Shown piece after piece: positions 1 through 9,122 of a stretch of DNA of 64,000 nucleotides. The position numbers and the translations under genes were made by a program. Each line of letters starts with the position of its first letter. The stretch's first letter is position 1. The notes below the pieces were generated by a model. The model was not told where the DNA came from, did no database searches, and worked only from the letters and a program-made list of their open reading frames with translations. This stretch comes from Mucilaginibacter sp. SG564. GTDB taxonomy: Bacteria; Bacteroidota; Bacteroidia; Sphingobacteriales; Sphingobacteriaceae. The stretch spans positions 514,805 to 578,804 of the forward strand of contig NZ_JABGNA010000003.1 of assembly GCF_013149275.1 (NCBI RefSeq), written 5' to 3'.

Positions 1-532
1 ATGGCGTAAAATCAATGGTGTATTTGAGTGCCGACCTTCTTGTGCCAATAACCTTTGCTGGCACACCGCCTGCAATACTCATAGCGGGCACATCTTTGGT
101 TACAACTGCCCCACTGGCAATTACACAACCCTTACCAAGGGTAACCCCTGGCAAAATCATTGCCCGCGATGCAATCCAAACATAATCTTCAATAATTACA
201 TCGCCCTGCCTGGTTGCATGATAATCATCGTGTGGGTCGTGCTCCAAAGTATATATCCAGGTGCCTCTTGCTATATCTACGTTATCTTTAATGATGATTT
301 TGCCTTTTCTGCCGTCAAGTAAACATTCCGGGTTAATAAAGCAGTTATCGCCTATAGTTATATTGTTTTTAGGGTCCTCCAGATTCAATATTTTGACATT
401 GCAGCTCACAAAAGATCCCTTTCCTATTTTCATGTATAACCGCATGAAAAACATCCTGATAAAATTGATAGGTATCTTGCAAAAAAATGCGTTGAACAAA
501 TAAAGTGATATATAATTAAAGGCTTTTTTCAT
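1..532 (-). CDS. Hexapeptide-repeat acyltransferase (partial, cut by window edge)
   Basis: The minus-strand frame opens at the ATG at 530-532 and runs 177 codons off the left edge. A hydrophobic, basic stretch of about 40 residues is followed by left-handed beta-helix repeats ([22 protein letters not shown]). It reaches the [10 protein letters not shown] motif typical of CoA-dependent acetyltransferases of the WcaF/LacA type. The TLEHD segment probably carries the catalytic histidine. It is the last visible gene of the polysaccharide locus, 103 bp after the GT2 gene, so it probably O-acetylates a sugar of the exported polymer. The acceptor is unknown. Only the extreme C-terminus is missing. 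Confidence 0.85.
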   Translation of the reverse strand, partial: MKKAFNYISLYLFNAFFCKIPINFIRMFFMRLYMKIGKGSFVSCNVKILNLEDPKNNITIGDNCFINPECLLDGRKGKIIIKDNVDIARGTWIYTLEHDPHDDYHATRQGDVIIEDYVWIASRAMILPGVTLGKGCVIASGAVVTKDVPAMSIAGGVPAKVIGTRRSALKYTIDFTP

Positions 533-634
533 TTATAGGTTTGTTACTCCATGATCGTTTTGGGATGACTGTATAAAATTTTATTGTTTAGAGTAAGCTA
601 AAAAACGTTTATCAATCCAATTAGCTACTGATAT

Positions 635-1540
635 TTAACTGCTCGCGGCTTTCTTTGATGTTAATATTGAAAAAAATGATTTTACCCCAAGCAAAAAATA
701 CTTAGCTCCAAATCTAAGCCAACTAATTATATTATTTGAATGTGTCCTGTTAAAATCAAATGTTTGCTTCAGGTTGGCATTTGAACGGTTAGAAAATAAT
801 ATGGCTTTAAAATCCTTAAATGATCGTACCTTATTTATCCCTGTTGTTTCAAAGTCATTATAAATTTTCAAAGAAGGTACCGCAAAAGCTTTATATCCCG
901 CCTTTTTAGCTCTTAAAAAAAAGTCGATATCGCCATAATACTGGGGAAATCTTTTTTCGTCAAAATACATGATATGGGTAACAATGTGAGCAGGTATTAA
1001 AGTTCCCATACCACCAGACCAATCAATCTGGAGTATGTCATTGTAGATATCCTCCTTGTTAAACCCAATCAAAAGTTGCTTTCCTGTTTTTTCATAAAAA
1101 TAACAACCAAAGTTAAATAATAAGCCCTCGTTATGTTGCCATAAAATTTTTGAAACAAAAATAGAATCGGAATCATATGCGTTGCTTAACATCAGCTTTT
1201 CCAATTCATAAAAATAATCTACAGAACATAGGGTATCATCATTCCATAATAAAATATGATCGCTTTTTAATACATCAATAGCATAATGGGCCCCCATGTT
1301 CATGGATCCCGTCCACCAAAGATTACCGTTACCTTTTAACAGATCAATATCCGGGTAATGCTCTTCTATCCATTGCGCAGTTCCATCAGTTGAATTATCA
1401 TCAATTATAATGATCTTAAAAATATTAGTTCCGGTACCGTTTTCAGCATAATATTGCAATGCCTTATTGATGGCATCCACTCCCCTTATAGTAACTTCCA
1501 GTCTGTTAAAAACCGGTATTAAAATGGATATATTATTCAT
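635..1540 (-). CDS. Glycosyltransferase family 2
   Basis: This 301-residue protein has the GT-A fold signature of GT2 enzymes. The N-terminus is ISILIPVFNR, the nucleotide-sugar site IIIDDNSTDGT lies near residue 47, and a WNDDT motif near residue 99 supplies the metal-binding acidic residues. The GNGNLWWTGSMNMG segment resembles rhamnosyltransferase-like GT2 proteins of O-antigen loci. There is no membrane segment until a weakly hydrophobic C-terminal stretch. It probably adds one sugar to the repeat unit on the cytoplasmic face. It lies between the GT9 and acyltransferase genes in the same orientation. Donor and acceptor cannot be told from sequence. Confidence 0.9.
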   Translation of the reverse strand: MNNISILIPVFNRLEVTIRGVDAINKALQYYAENGTGTNIFKIIIIDDNSTDGTAQWIEEHYPDIDLLKGNGNLWWTGSMNMGAHYAIDVLKSDHILLWNDDTLCSVDYFYELEKLMLSNAYDSDSIFVSKILWQHNEGLLFNFGCYFYEKTGKQLLIGFNKEDIYNDILQIDWSGGMGTLIPAHIVTHIMYFDEKRFPQYYGDIDFFLRAKKAGYKAFAVPSLKIYNDFETTGINKVRSFKDFKAILFSNRSNANLKQTFDFNRTHSNNIISWLRFGAKYFLLGVKSFFSILTSKKAASS

Positions 1541-1595
1541 GCCGTTAGTTGATGTGTGGGTTACTCTCTGTTGTAAATACGAGTTTATACAGAAA

Positions 1596-2732
1596 TTAAA
1601 TCATGTACTCTTTTTCTAATAAAGAGATATTTTCAAATACTTTATTAATGTCAATCGCATCCAGACAGGGATAAGGATCAGTTGCGTTAAATTTGTAAAT
1701 ACACTGCCAATTACAATTAAAACAGGGCATCAGTTCATAACATAGTTTAACTTTTTTACTATTTCCATAACTAACAAATCGCTCAAAATGTCCTCCCCCG
1801 GCTAAACATATAGTAGCCTTATTTAATGCCATACTTAGATGATACGGCCCGCTATCATTACAAATAACACCTAAGCTTTTATTAATTATATAAGGCATTT
1901 CACCGAGTGCTGTTTTTCCGGATAGATCGGTGATTTTGTTTAGATGTCCGTGGGGTAAAGAATTGATAATTTCCCCAACAATCAATGAATCCTTCGGCGA
2001 CCCGATAAAACAAACGTTATAACCTTTATCAATTAAAAAATCCACTATTTTAGCATAAGAAGATAATCTCAATTGCCTGTTTACCGATCCGGCTCCAGGG
2101 GCTACAATAAGATATGGACCCTCTATCTTTGAGTCATATCTATCAGCATCTAATTCAAGAGAAGGACCTTCTATGTGAGATTTAACCCCGGTTATAAACT
2201 CTGTAAGTGCCTTGTTAAAGCCAAATTCACTTTTAATATCAGAAGGCATTATAAACAGCTTATTGTAAATCAGATTAAAAATCGGTTTCTTCCAAAAACT
2301 CATTCTTAATGTATCGCCGTCTATGGTCACTTTTTCATCTGCGGCGGTAAGCCAGGTAATGATTTCCGTTTCGGGTGTACGCGAATAATGAAAATTAATA
2401 ACTGCGCGATACTTACATACAGCAGCCTGTTTTAAGATATCTATCTTGTTTTTTAAAAAAGGCTGCAGATCAAATGAAATAACGTTGTCTATAACATCAC
2501 CATCTAATTCCAATGCTAATTCTTTCAAAGCTTTATCACATATCACGGTGATTTTGCATTGTTTATATTTCTCGCTATAGGCTATTTCCCTCAAAAAATT
2601 TCTAAAAATGATATAATCACCAATGGCATCCATTTTTAGAATAAGAAGTCTATCAGACACCTTTTCCGGACTAAAAAGATGCCTGATCTTAGTTTTAACA
2701 ACATATACCAGAAAAATAAATTGCTTTAACAT
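1596..2732 (-). CDS. Glycosyltransferase family 9 (heptosyltransferase-like)
   Basis: A 378-residue protein with the GT-B layout of ADP-heptose:LPS heptosyltransferases. LLILKMDAIGDYIIFRNFLRE at the N-terminus is the acceptor-domain signature. IVAPGAGS near residue 211 starts the nucleotide domain, and CNDSGPYHLSMALNKATICLAGG near residue 290 is the conserved donor-binding region. A cysteine-rich stretch (CFNCNWQC) follows near the C-terminus, as in some GT9 branches. The ADP-heptose genes rfaE1, gmhA and rfaE2 lie upstream on the same strand, so transfer of heptose onto a surface polysaccharide or lipid A core is a reasonable inference. Confidence 0.88.
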   Translation of the reverse strand: MLKQFIFLVYVVKTKIRHLFSPEKVSDRLLILKMDAIGDYIIFRNFLREIAYSEKYKQCKITVICDKALKELALELDGDVIDNVISFDLQPFLKNKIDILKQAAVCKYRAVINFHYSRTPETEIITWLTAADEKVTIDGDTLRMSFWKKPIFNLIYNKLFIMPSDIKSEFGFNKALTEFITGVKSHIEGPSLELDADRYDSKIEGPYLIVAPGAGSVNRQLRLSSYAKIVDFLIDKGYNVCFIGSPKDSLIVGEIINSLPHGHLNKITDLSGKTALGEMPYIINKSLGVICNDSGPYHLSMALNKATICLAGGGHFERFVSYGNSKKVKLCYELMPCFNCNWQCIYKFNATDPYPCLDAIDINKVFENISLLEKEYMI

Positions 2733-2788
2733 CTCTTACAAATCTAACAGATCAAATATTTAATAAAATCCCTGATAACCTGTGCCAG

Positions 2789-4144
2789 CTATTTGTTCCA
2801 AATACCAGTTGCACTATTATTTATAATCCTGTAACATTGAATTGGGGACCATACCGAACTCACCAGCAGGCAAAGTATATTTGCTATTACAATTGACGAC
2901 ACCCCCAGTTGTGTGTATTTCACCAAAACATAGCATAAGGGTATATTAATAGTCCCTACAAATATCGAACTATATAATTGTAACCTGATTTTACCTACCC
3001 CGTTAATAAAGTAGGCAAAAACATTATTCCAGTTAGATACCATCGCATACACACCAAGAGAAATTGAAAGCGATAATGGTATAGCTATTTTACTACCAAC
3101 CCATATCCTGTAAACTGTTCCGGCGGCAACAATTAAAAGTATTACACCCAAAACCTGAATTACCCATATCTTCAACAATTTTTTAAAAGCTTTATTTATC
3201 CAATCAAGATCCTTTACCGTGTAAGCATGGGTAAATGCCGACCAATACGGCATCATGATTATTAAAAATGCAATGGTAGGAATGGTAAAATATTTATATG
3301 CTACATTGAAAGAGGTAACATATTCGGGTGAATAGAATTGAGTTATAAGTATGTTATCTGTAGAAAAGATAATGATGCCTACAAATTGGATACAAAAAAA
3401 CTGGATACCCACATTAAACAATGTTTTAATATAGCTTTTCCTGAAAAATTTAAATGACGGTTTTAGAAAACTATATTTCGACTTTGAATAAATGATATAG
3501 TTAAAAAAGATCAATACAATTACCGGAGCTAAGGCTACGGTAATACTAAACAAAGCAAAAGATGGCTTTGCGGTTTTTGAAAGTAAAAAAATGCAGGTAA
3601 GGGTTGATAAGCTTATTGAAAAATCAAGAAGGGTTCTTAAATAAGTTTTTTGCATAGCAATAGCCACCGTTCCGCCCAGATCTAAAACAAGCCTTATGCA
3701 AAAAGAAAGAACGATAAGGTAAGTAGTGAGCAGCAGTGTTTTGGAATTGATATTCGTTTTTAATATGCTATTCCAATCCAAAAACACATTGCACAATGCA
3801 AAAACTATAAAAAGACCAAGCATCACCGTACCAAAAAGCACATAAGTGGTGCTTACATATTCGCGTGCTAAAGTATTATTGCCCTGTGCTACAGCTTCGG
3901 TTAATTTGTTTCGAAGACCATTACCTAAGCCTACGTCCATATAGGATAGCCATCCGGTTATTGATGTGAGGGTAAGCCATACCCCATATTCAGTTTTATC
4001 AATATACAACAGGGCTATGGGCACCAAAAGAAAACTGCAAAATAACCCTGCTCCTTTAAAAACTACATTTAAGGTTGTATTTATCTGTATAGCTCTCGAT
4101 CGTTCATCCTTATTAAGAATCAAAGTTTTAATTTTCTCTATCAT
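2789..4144 (-). CDS. Wzx-like lipid-linked oligosaccharide flippase
   Basis: A 451-residue polytopic protein with roughly 12 hydrophobic segments. Its N-terminal region (GLFCSFLLVPIALLYIDKTEYGVWLTLTSI) fits the polysaccharide transporter/MATE-like superfamily (Wzx, RfbX). Such proteins flip undecaprenyl-linked repeat units across the inner membrane. The gene starts 3 bp after the Wzz-like gene, so the two are almost certainly co-transcribed. No Wzy polymerase is visible in the window; it may lie to the left. Base composition is AT-rich compared with the right part of the window, as is usual for glycan loci. Confidence 0.88.
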   Translation of the reverse strand: MIEKIKTLILNKDERSRAIQINTTLNVVFKGAGLFCSFLLVPIALLYIDKTEYGVWLTLTSITGWLSYMDVGLGNGLRNKLTEAVAQGNNTLAREYVSTTYVLFGTVMLGLFIVFALCNVFLDWNSILKTNINSKTLLLTTYLIVLSFCIRLVLDLGGTVAIAMQKTYLRTLLDFSISLSTLTCIFLLSKTAKPSFALFSITVALAPVIVLIFFNYIIYSKSKYSFLKPSFKFFRKSYIKTLFNVGIQFFCIQFVGIIIFSTDNILITQFYSPEYVTSFNVAYKYFTIPTIAFLIIMMPYWSAFTHAYTVKDLDWINKAFKKLLKIWVIQVLGVILLIVAAGTVYRIWVGSKIAIPLSLSISLGVYAMVSNWNNVFAYFINGVGKIRLQLYSSIFVGTINIPLCYVLVKYTQLGVSSIVIANILCLLVSSVWSPIQCYRIINNSATGIWNK

Positions 4145-4146
4145 CT

Positions 4147-5226
4147 TTAACTATCCTTACCCCCCAATTCCCTAAAACTTCTGGCTAATAACAACCAAAA
4201 AATACAAACAAATGCAAAAAGTAGCCCTCCCAGTAATATTCCGCCTATCTTGCCTAATTTTTCTTTGGTCAATGGAAATACAGGGGTATCAATTACCTGT
4301 ATTAAGGGGGCCTCCTGACGAAGCGAGATTTTAGCTAATTCCAGGTTCTTAACAATTTCGGCATAAATAGCTGTACTTGCCTGCACGTCTATCTGTTTTC
4401 TCTGAGATGGCACTTTAAGGATTGAATGCAAAGGGTTAGCATTAGGAATAGCATCAATGGATGAGGCTACGCTACCTAAACTACTATTTAAAACAGCTTT
4501 TACACTATCAGCCTGCCGTTGAAGAACATTTACATTAGTTGATGTCTTTTTTATTTTAGTTTTAATATAAAAGTCATTAACCGTTGTAACCAATTTATCG
4601 TTAAACTCCTTGGCAAAAAGTTCATCTACAAACGAAATATCAACCTTTATAATAGTGAGTTTTTTATCAGGCTTACTTATATCTAATACTTTTTTATTAA
4701 TGGCTTTAGCTATATCGGTTATGATACTATCCTGTGTACGGTTAAAGCTATCTGATGATCCCAGAAAATTAATGGTATCTATACCCTTTTGTTTCCACTT
4801 TTTTCTAAGCTCCAGGGCACTGATGTATCTGTCAATTAATAATTGCTTTCTATTGTTAACTGTTATTTCGCTTAGAAGGGCTTTCTCGATCATGATTCTG
4901 GATTTATAAAGCTCCATAATGTTATCGCCCTGAAAAACACCACCCGCGCCTGCAGCTCCTCCCAGGTCTATCCCTGCCAATGAAGCCAGCCCGGCAACCT
5001 GACTTAATCCTCCCCCGGATTTACCCTCATCTAAAACAAATGTACACGTGGCCGTATAAACAGGCTTTTTTACAAAAGAATAAATAAGCCCTAAAACCCC
5101 GCCCAAAACGCCAAAGGCAACTATAGTTAATATTTTGGTTTTTAGATATTTAACAACCAATTTATATCGCAACAGAACATCTTTTATAGATAATTCATCA
5201 GGCTCAGTTGTTTTTGGTTTGTCCAT
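4147..5226 (-). CDS. Wzz-type polysaccharide chain-length / co-polymerase protein
   Basis: This 359-residue protein has two membrane segments, near residues 35-55 and 328-350, flanking a periplasmic domain rich in predicted helix. This is the classical Wzz arrangement. The start KPVYTATCTFVLDEGKSG resembles the PCP N-terminal motif. The proline-containing end VIDTPVFPLTKEKLGK before the second membrane span is the typical PxxP-like region. There is no C-terminal tyrosine kinase domain, unlike many PCP-2a proteins. It sits between the exporter and flippase genes and probably sets chain length together with the Wza-like channel. Confidence 0.88.
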   Translation of the reverse strand: MDKPKTTEPDELSIKDVLLRYKLVVKYLKTKILTIVAFGVLGGVLGLIYSFVKKPVYTATCTFVLDEGKSGGGLSQVAGLASLAGIDLGGAAGAGGVFQGDNIMELYKSRIMIEKALLSEITVNNRKQLLIDRYISALELRKKWKQKGIDTINFLGSSDSFNRTQDSIITDIAKAINKKVLDISKPDKKLTIIKVDISFVDELFAKEFNDKLVTTVNDFYIKTKIKKTSTNVNVLQRQADSVKAVLNSSLGSVASSIDAIPNANPLHSILKVPSQRKQIDVQASTAIYAEIVKNLELAKISLRQEAPLIQVIDTPVFPLTKEKLGKIGGILLGGLLFAFVCIFWLLLARSFRELGGKDS

Positions 5227-5266
5227 TTAGTATCCAATAAAGTGGTTAAAATTCAATAAAGAGGGA

Positions 5267-7750
5267 TTATTTATTCAAACTAACTATTCCAAAAATAATT
5301 GCACCTAATGAGGCCAGCCCGGTTGCCAATCCTATAAAGTTTTGTATCCCGCCACCTTTTGATTCAGGTTTTTTAGGTACATATATTTCGGATCCGGGTT
5401 TTACATCGGGATGATTGTTAAAAAACAGGAATTTGCGTGTCCCCTTTACCGTTCCGTTAGCGTAAACAACATATGCCCCTCTTCTTAATGACCGCGGCGA
5501 ATAACCACCCGCATTATAAATATAATCATTAAAGGATTTTGAATTGTTGTAAACAACAGCGCTTGGGTATAATACCTCGCCATTAACCCGTACAACCTGT
5601 TGTTGCTTAGGTACGCGCAGCACGTCGCCATCCTCCAGCAACAGATCGCCTTTTGAGCCGGGTGATTTCAAGACGCTTTTAAGATCTATGCCAACAAAGT
5701 TATTTCTCTGTTGCATATCGTTGTTAACACCGGTTGTATCACTATAAGTTCTTTTTAGCCTGTTCAACTGCTCATTACGTTCCCGGGCTATAGCTACCGT
5801 ATCTGATTTGCTTTTATCGATACCCAAAATGGCTATATAGTTTCTTTTTAATGATCCGCCATCTACATCTGCCGAAGCTGTTAAACCACCTGCCCTGGCA
5901 ACCAGGTCAGATATTTTTTCGTTTTTGGTTTTAATTGTATATGTACCTGGGTATAAAACTTCCCCCTCTATGTGCACTATTTTCTGCTTCTCAAATCCGG
6001 GCAGGTTATATACCGATACAATATCATAAGGTTTCAATACAAATCCTGTATCTGTGGCGCTGATAGGCCCATCTATATTAACAACATAAACCTGTGCTAC
6101 CGCGCTGTTTCGGGAAGATGGATCGCCATTGTTTATTCTTCTGGCTACTTCAATCCTGTTAGTACTCGCTCCTTCGGCAAAGCCACCTGCTTTTTGTATC
6201 AGATCGGCTACCGTTTGATGTTCCGAATAAGCAAATACACCCGGTTTACGTACCGCGCCATTAATGGTAACCTGGTATATATCACGCAAATCAAAAATTG
6301 ATGATATGGTGATGATATCTTCCCGCTGTAAAGCAATAGAAGATTTTTTACTGATGATATCTTTTACATTAAATGGAATAAGCTCTGTTGTATTATCTGG
6401 CTTTAACCTTACAATATTTCCACGCTCCATAAAAGCGTCTTCTTTTAGTCCAGAAGCTTTCTCAATAAGCTGCGCTAATGTTAGCCCATTTTGCAACTCA
6501 TATTCTCCTGGCCTGAAAACCGCTCCATTAATAACCACCCGGTTTTCAAACCGGCTTAAAACGGATTCTACAGTATATCTATCGCCTCTTAATGGTATGT
6601 AATTTTTATAATCGGCTTCAAAAACATCGGTTAAGCGGCGCTGCTGATCACTCACTTGCGTTACCTTAATCCGTGCGGTATAGGCGCTGTCTGTAAAACC
6701 GCCGGCAAAATCAATTACATTTTGCAGATTTTCGCCCGGTAAAACCTCAAATAATGCAGGTATTTTAACTTGCCCGTCCATTTCAACACGCGTTCTGTAA
6801 GTAGGTACCCGCACAATATCCTGATCCTGCAGGGTTATATTATCTTTTTGACTTCCCTTTACCAGAAAGTCATAAACATCCAAATGCCTGATGATACGGT
6901 TGTTCCGGATGATCTCGATCTGCCTTAATGTACCTATACGGTTTGGGCCACCTGCGGCATAAAGCGCGTTAAAAACAGATGATAATGATGACAAGGTATA
7001 TGTGCCTGGCTTGGTTAACTGCCCTACCATAATAACCTTAATGCTACGGATATTACCCAACGTGATCTGTACGTTTGTACCCCGCCCTAAAGCATAATTA
7101 CTGGCTTGCAGCCTGCTTTTTATAGTGGCTGTTGCCTGCTCAATAGTTTTACCTCCAACGTTGATGATACCCACACCGGGAATATTAATATTACCATCTG
7201 GCGATACATCGAGTTTCCAATTTACCTGTGAGTTGCCATAAACATTAATAATAAGCTGATCTTCTGTACCTAGTACGTAGTTTAAAGGAGTTGCCAGTTT
7301 TAAATTGGGCTCAAACTTCATATTCCGGTTTTGAAATATATCTAGGCCAAATATTTTGGGGCCACGGTTATTAGTATTCTGAACAGATTTATCATTTTCG
7401 AGCGAGTCGACTTTGTAATTTAAACTCCGTTTTCCTGATGAACCGCTGCTGTCGCTGGCCGACAACCCCGCGCCACCACTTTTCCTGATCAGATCAACAC
7501 GGGCCTGTAATTTCTGGATCTGCGCATCTGGCATACCCCGGCCGCGGGCCTGTTGTATCAAATCATCATCACTTAGTCCTGAACTTTGGGCCTGCTGCAT
7601 TAACTGCCTTATCTGCTGATCAGATAAAGCATCTACATTAATATTGGAAAGATTTTGGGGGTTTATATTGCTTTGCGCAGTGGCATGGTTGATTGCCCCG
7701 CAACAAAACACAATAAAAAGCAGAAATATAAGGAACTTAGTTTTAATCAT
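5267..7750 (-). CDS. Wza-like outer membrane polysaccharide export protein with multiple SLBB domains
   Basis: About 827 residues from the ATG at 7748-7750. This start is preferred over an in-frame start 66 bp upstream for two reasons: it gives a clean signal peptide (MIKTKFLIFLLFIVFCCG), and a TAnnTTTG promoter match lies between the two. After a glutamine-rich stretch come a Poly_export domain (LNYVLGTEDQLIINVYG) and then about five to six SLBB repeats (pattern V-x-G-x-V-x-x-P-G-x-Y). A hydrophobic C-terminal segment ends the protein. It should form the export channel across periplasm and outer membrane. It is much longer than E. coli Wza, as is common in Bacteroidota. Confidence 0.92.
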   Translation of the reverse strand: MIKTKFLIFLLFIVFCCGAINHATAQSNINPQNLSNINVDALSDQQIRQLMQQAQSSGLSDDDLIQQARGRGMPDAQIQKLQARVDLIRKSGGAGLSASDSSGSSGKRSLNYKVDSLENDKSVQNTNNRGPKIFGLDIFQNRNMKFEPNLKLATPLNYVLGTEDQLIINVYGNSQVNWKLDVSPDGNINIPGVGIINVGGKTIEQATATIKSRLQASNYALGRGTNVQITLGNIRSIKVIMVGQLTKPGTYTLSSLSSVFNALYAAGGPNRIGTLRQIEIIRNNRIIRHLDVYDFLVKGSQKDNITLQDQDIVRVPTYRTRVEMDGQVKIPALFEVLPGENLQNVIDFAGGFTDSAYTARIKVTQVSDQQRRLTDVFEADYKNYIPLRGDRYTVESVLSRFENRVVINGAVFRPGEYELQNGLTLAQLIEKASGLKEDAFMERGNIVRLKPDNTTELIPFNVKDIISKKSSIALQREDIITISSIFDLRDIYQVTINGAVRKPGVFAYSEHQTVADLIQKAGGFAEGASTNRIEVARRINNGDPSSRNSAVAQVYVVNIDGPISATDTGFVLKPYDIVSVYNLPGFEKQKIVHIEGEVLYPGTYTIKTKNEKISDLVARAGGLTASADVDGGSLKRNYIAILGIDKSKSDTVAIARERNEQLNRLKRTYSDTTGVNNDMQQRNNFVGIDLKSVLKSPGSKGDLLLEDGDVLRVPKQQQVVRVNGEVLYPSAVVYNNSKSFNDYIYNAGGYSPRSLRRGAYVVYANGTVKGTRKFLFFNNHPDVKPGSEIYVPKKPESKGGGIQNFIGLATGLASLGAIIFGIVSLNK

Positions 7751-7802
7751 ATTTGAAAAATATCGGGGTCTAAGCCCTGCAATAAACGGATTTAGATTTT
7801 TG

Positions 7803-7810
7803 CAAAGGTA
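7803..7810 (-). promoter_or_regulatory. Candidate -7 promoter motif for the wza-like gene
   Basis: The minus strand reads TACCTTTG, a full match to the Bacteroidota sigma-70 -7 consensus TAnnTTTG. It lies about 53 bp upstream of the ATG at 7750 and inside the region that a longer ORF start would call coding. No convincing -33 TTTG was seen at the usual distance. Confidence 0.45.
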
Positions 7811-7935
7811 AACCAATTTGTTGGCGAAGACGGTTGTAAAATTTTATATTACTTAATGATTTTATAGTTTTTTTTAACCAAATATTAAATTACATTCTCC
7901 ATAAAGTTAAAAAACACAAATAACAGATTTATTTT

Positions 7936-8448
7936 TTAAACCTTGCCAGGAATTTGCTGCCTGATCTTTTCGATAATAGAAGTTGATGAGTAACCTTGCA
8001 CAAAATCAATGGTTTTTACATCACCGCCATTGGCTAACACTTCTTTGCTTCCAACAATATTTTCCACGGCATAGTCTGCCCCTTTTACCAGGATATCGGG
8101 CAATAAGGTACTAATAAGATTAAGTGGGGTATCTTCTTCAAAAATTACAATAGCATCAACAAAAAACAGGGCAGCCAAAATAGCCGCACGACTATTTTGA
8201 TCATTTACCGGCCTGCTTTCCCCCTTAATGCGCTTTACCGAACTATCGGCATTTAAACCAATAATAAGCTTTTCACCAAGTTCGGCGGCTTTGGCCAGGT
8301 AAGTAATATGACCGATATGCAGAAGATCAAATACGCCATTGGTAAAAACAACCTTTTGCCCTTTATTTTGCCAGTCTTTAACCTGAGTTTTAAGCAAAGA
8401 GATATTAGTTATTTTGCTTATCAATATTTTTTCGAGGTCGATTCTCAT
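7936..8448 (-). CDS. rfaE2: D-glycero-beta-D-manno-heptose 1-phosphate adenylyltransferase
   Basis: A 170-residue cytidylyltransferase-like enzyme. TNGVFDLLHIGHITYL near residue 37 carries the HxGH nucleotide-binding motif, and the later segment KGESRPVNDQNSRAAIL matches the ISTTR/NSRA-type signature of RfaE domain II. It transfers AMP from ATP to heptose 1-phosphate, giving ADP-D,D-heptose for LPS or capsule. In enterobacteria this domain is fused to the kinase (HldE). Here it is a separate gene 50 bp downstream of gmhA, the split arrangement (HldA plus HldC). Length and motifs are complete. Confidence 0.93.
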   Translation of the reverse strand: MRIDLEKILISKITNISLLKTQVKDWQNKGQKVVFTNGVFDLLHIGHITYLAKAAELGEKLIIGLNADSSVKRIKGESRPVNDQNSRAAILAALFFVDAIVIFEEDTPLNLISTLLPDILVKGADYAVENIVGSKEVLANGGDVKTIDFVQGYSSTSIIEKIRQQIPGKV

Positions 8449-8497
8449 GTATTTATATCTTATGGCACCTGTGTGATTGGTTGACTAAGCTGATATG

Positions 8498-9055
8498 TTA
8501 CTGAAACAAATCATCAACCGATTGGCAAAGTATATGCCCTATTAATATATGCATTTCCTGTATGCGGGCGGTTATGTTTGATGGTACAATGATGTTCAGA
8601 TCACATAATCCGTTCATTTTACCTCCATCACGTCCCGATAACCCCAGGGTTTTACACTTAAATTTTGCAGCGGTTTCAAAGGCATTGAGGATACCCTGGC
8701 TATTACCACTGGTTGAAATACCTATAAACAGATCACCGGTATGCGCGAAAGCTTCAACCTGGCGAGAAAATACATGATCATAACCATAATCATTGGCTAT
8801 AGCCGTAAGTGCCGATGTATCAACCGTTAAAGCAATGCCAGGCAAAGCTCTCCGTTCTTTAACAAATCTACCGCTTAACTCGGCGGCAATATGCTGGGCA
8901 TCGGCTGCACTGCCACCGTTACCTGCCAATAAAACCTTGTTACCGTTTTTTATTGTATCAGATATCATTTGACAGGCCTTTTCAATATCACCGGCAAGGT
9001 TATCTATAACCCGTTGTGTGGTATTCTGGTGATCTTGTAGTGCTTCTAAAATCAT
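8498..9055 (-). CDS. gmhA: Sedoheptulose 7-phosphate isomerase
   Basis: A 185-residue SIS-domain enzyme. [25 protein letters not shown] is the GmhA signature around the phosphosugar site. [15 protein letters not shown] gives the second SIS loop, and the C-terminal [14 protein letters not shown] segment carries the expected catalytic histidine region. It converts sedoheptulose 7-phosphate to D-glycero-D-manno-heptose 7-phosphate, the first step of ADP-heptose synthesis. It lies between rfaE1 (68 bp upstream) and rfaE2 (50 bp downstream), clearly one transcription unit. Confidence 0.95.
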   Translation of the reverse strand: MILEALQDHQNTTQRVIDNLAGDIEKACQMISDTIKNGNKVLLAGNGGSAADAQHIAAELSGRFVKERRALPGIALTVDTSALTAIANDYGYDHVFSRQVEAFAHTGDLFIGISTSGNSQGILNAFETAAKFKCKTLGLSGRDGGKMNGLCDLNIIVPSNITARIQEMHILIGHILCQSVDDLFQ

Positions 9056-9122
9056 TGTAATTATATTGTTTGGAAACTTTTGTGTTTGATATAGCTGCTA
9101 ACTTTTATTTTTTAGGCCAGAC

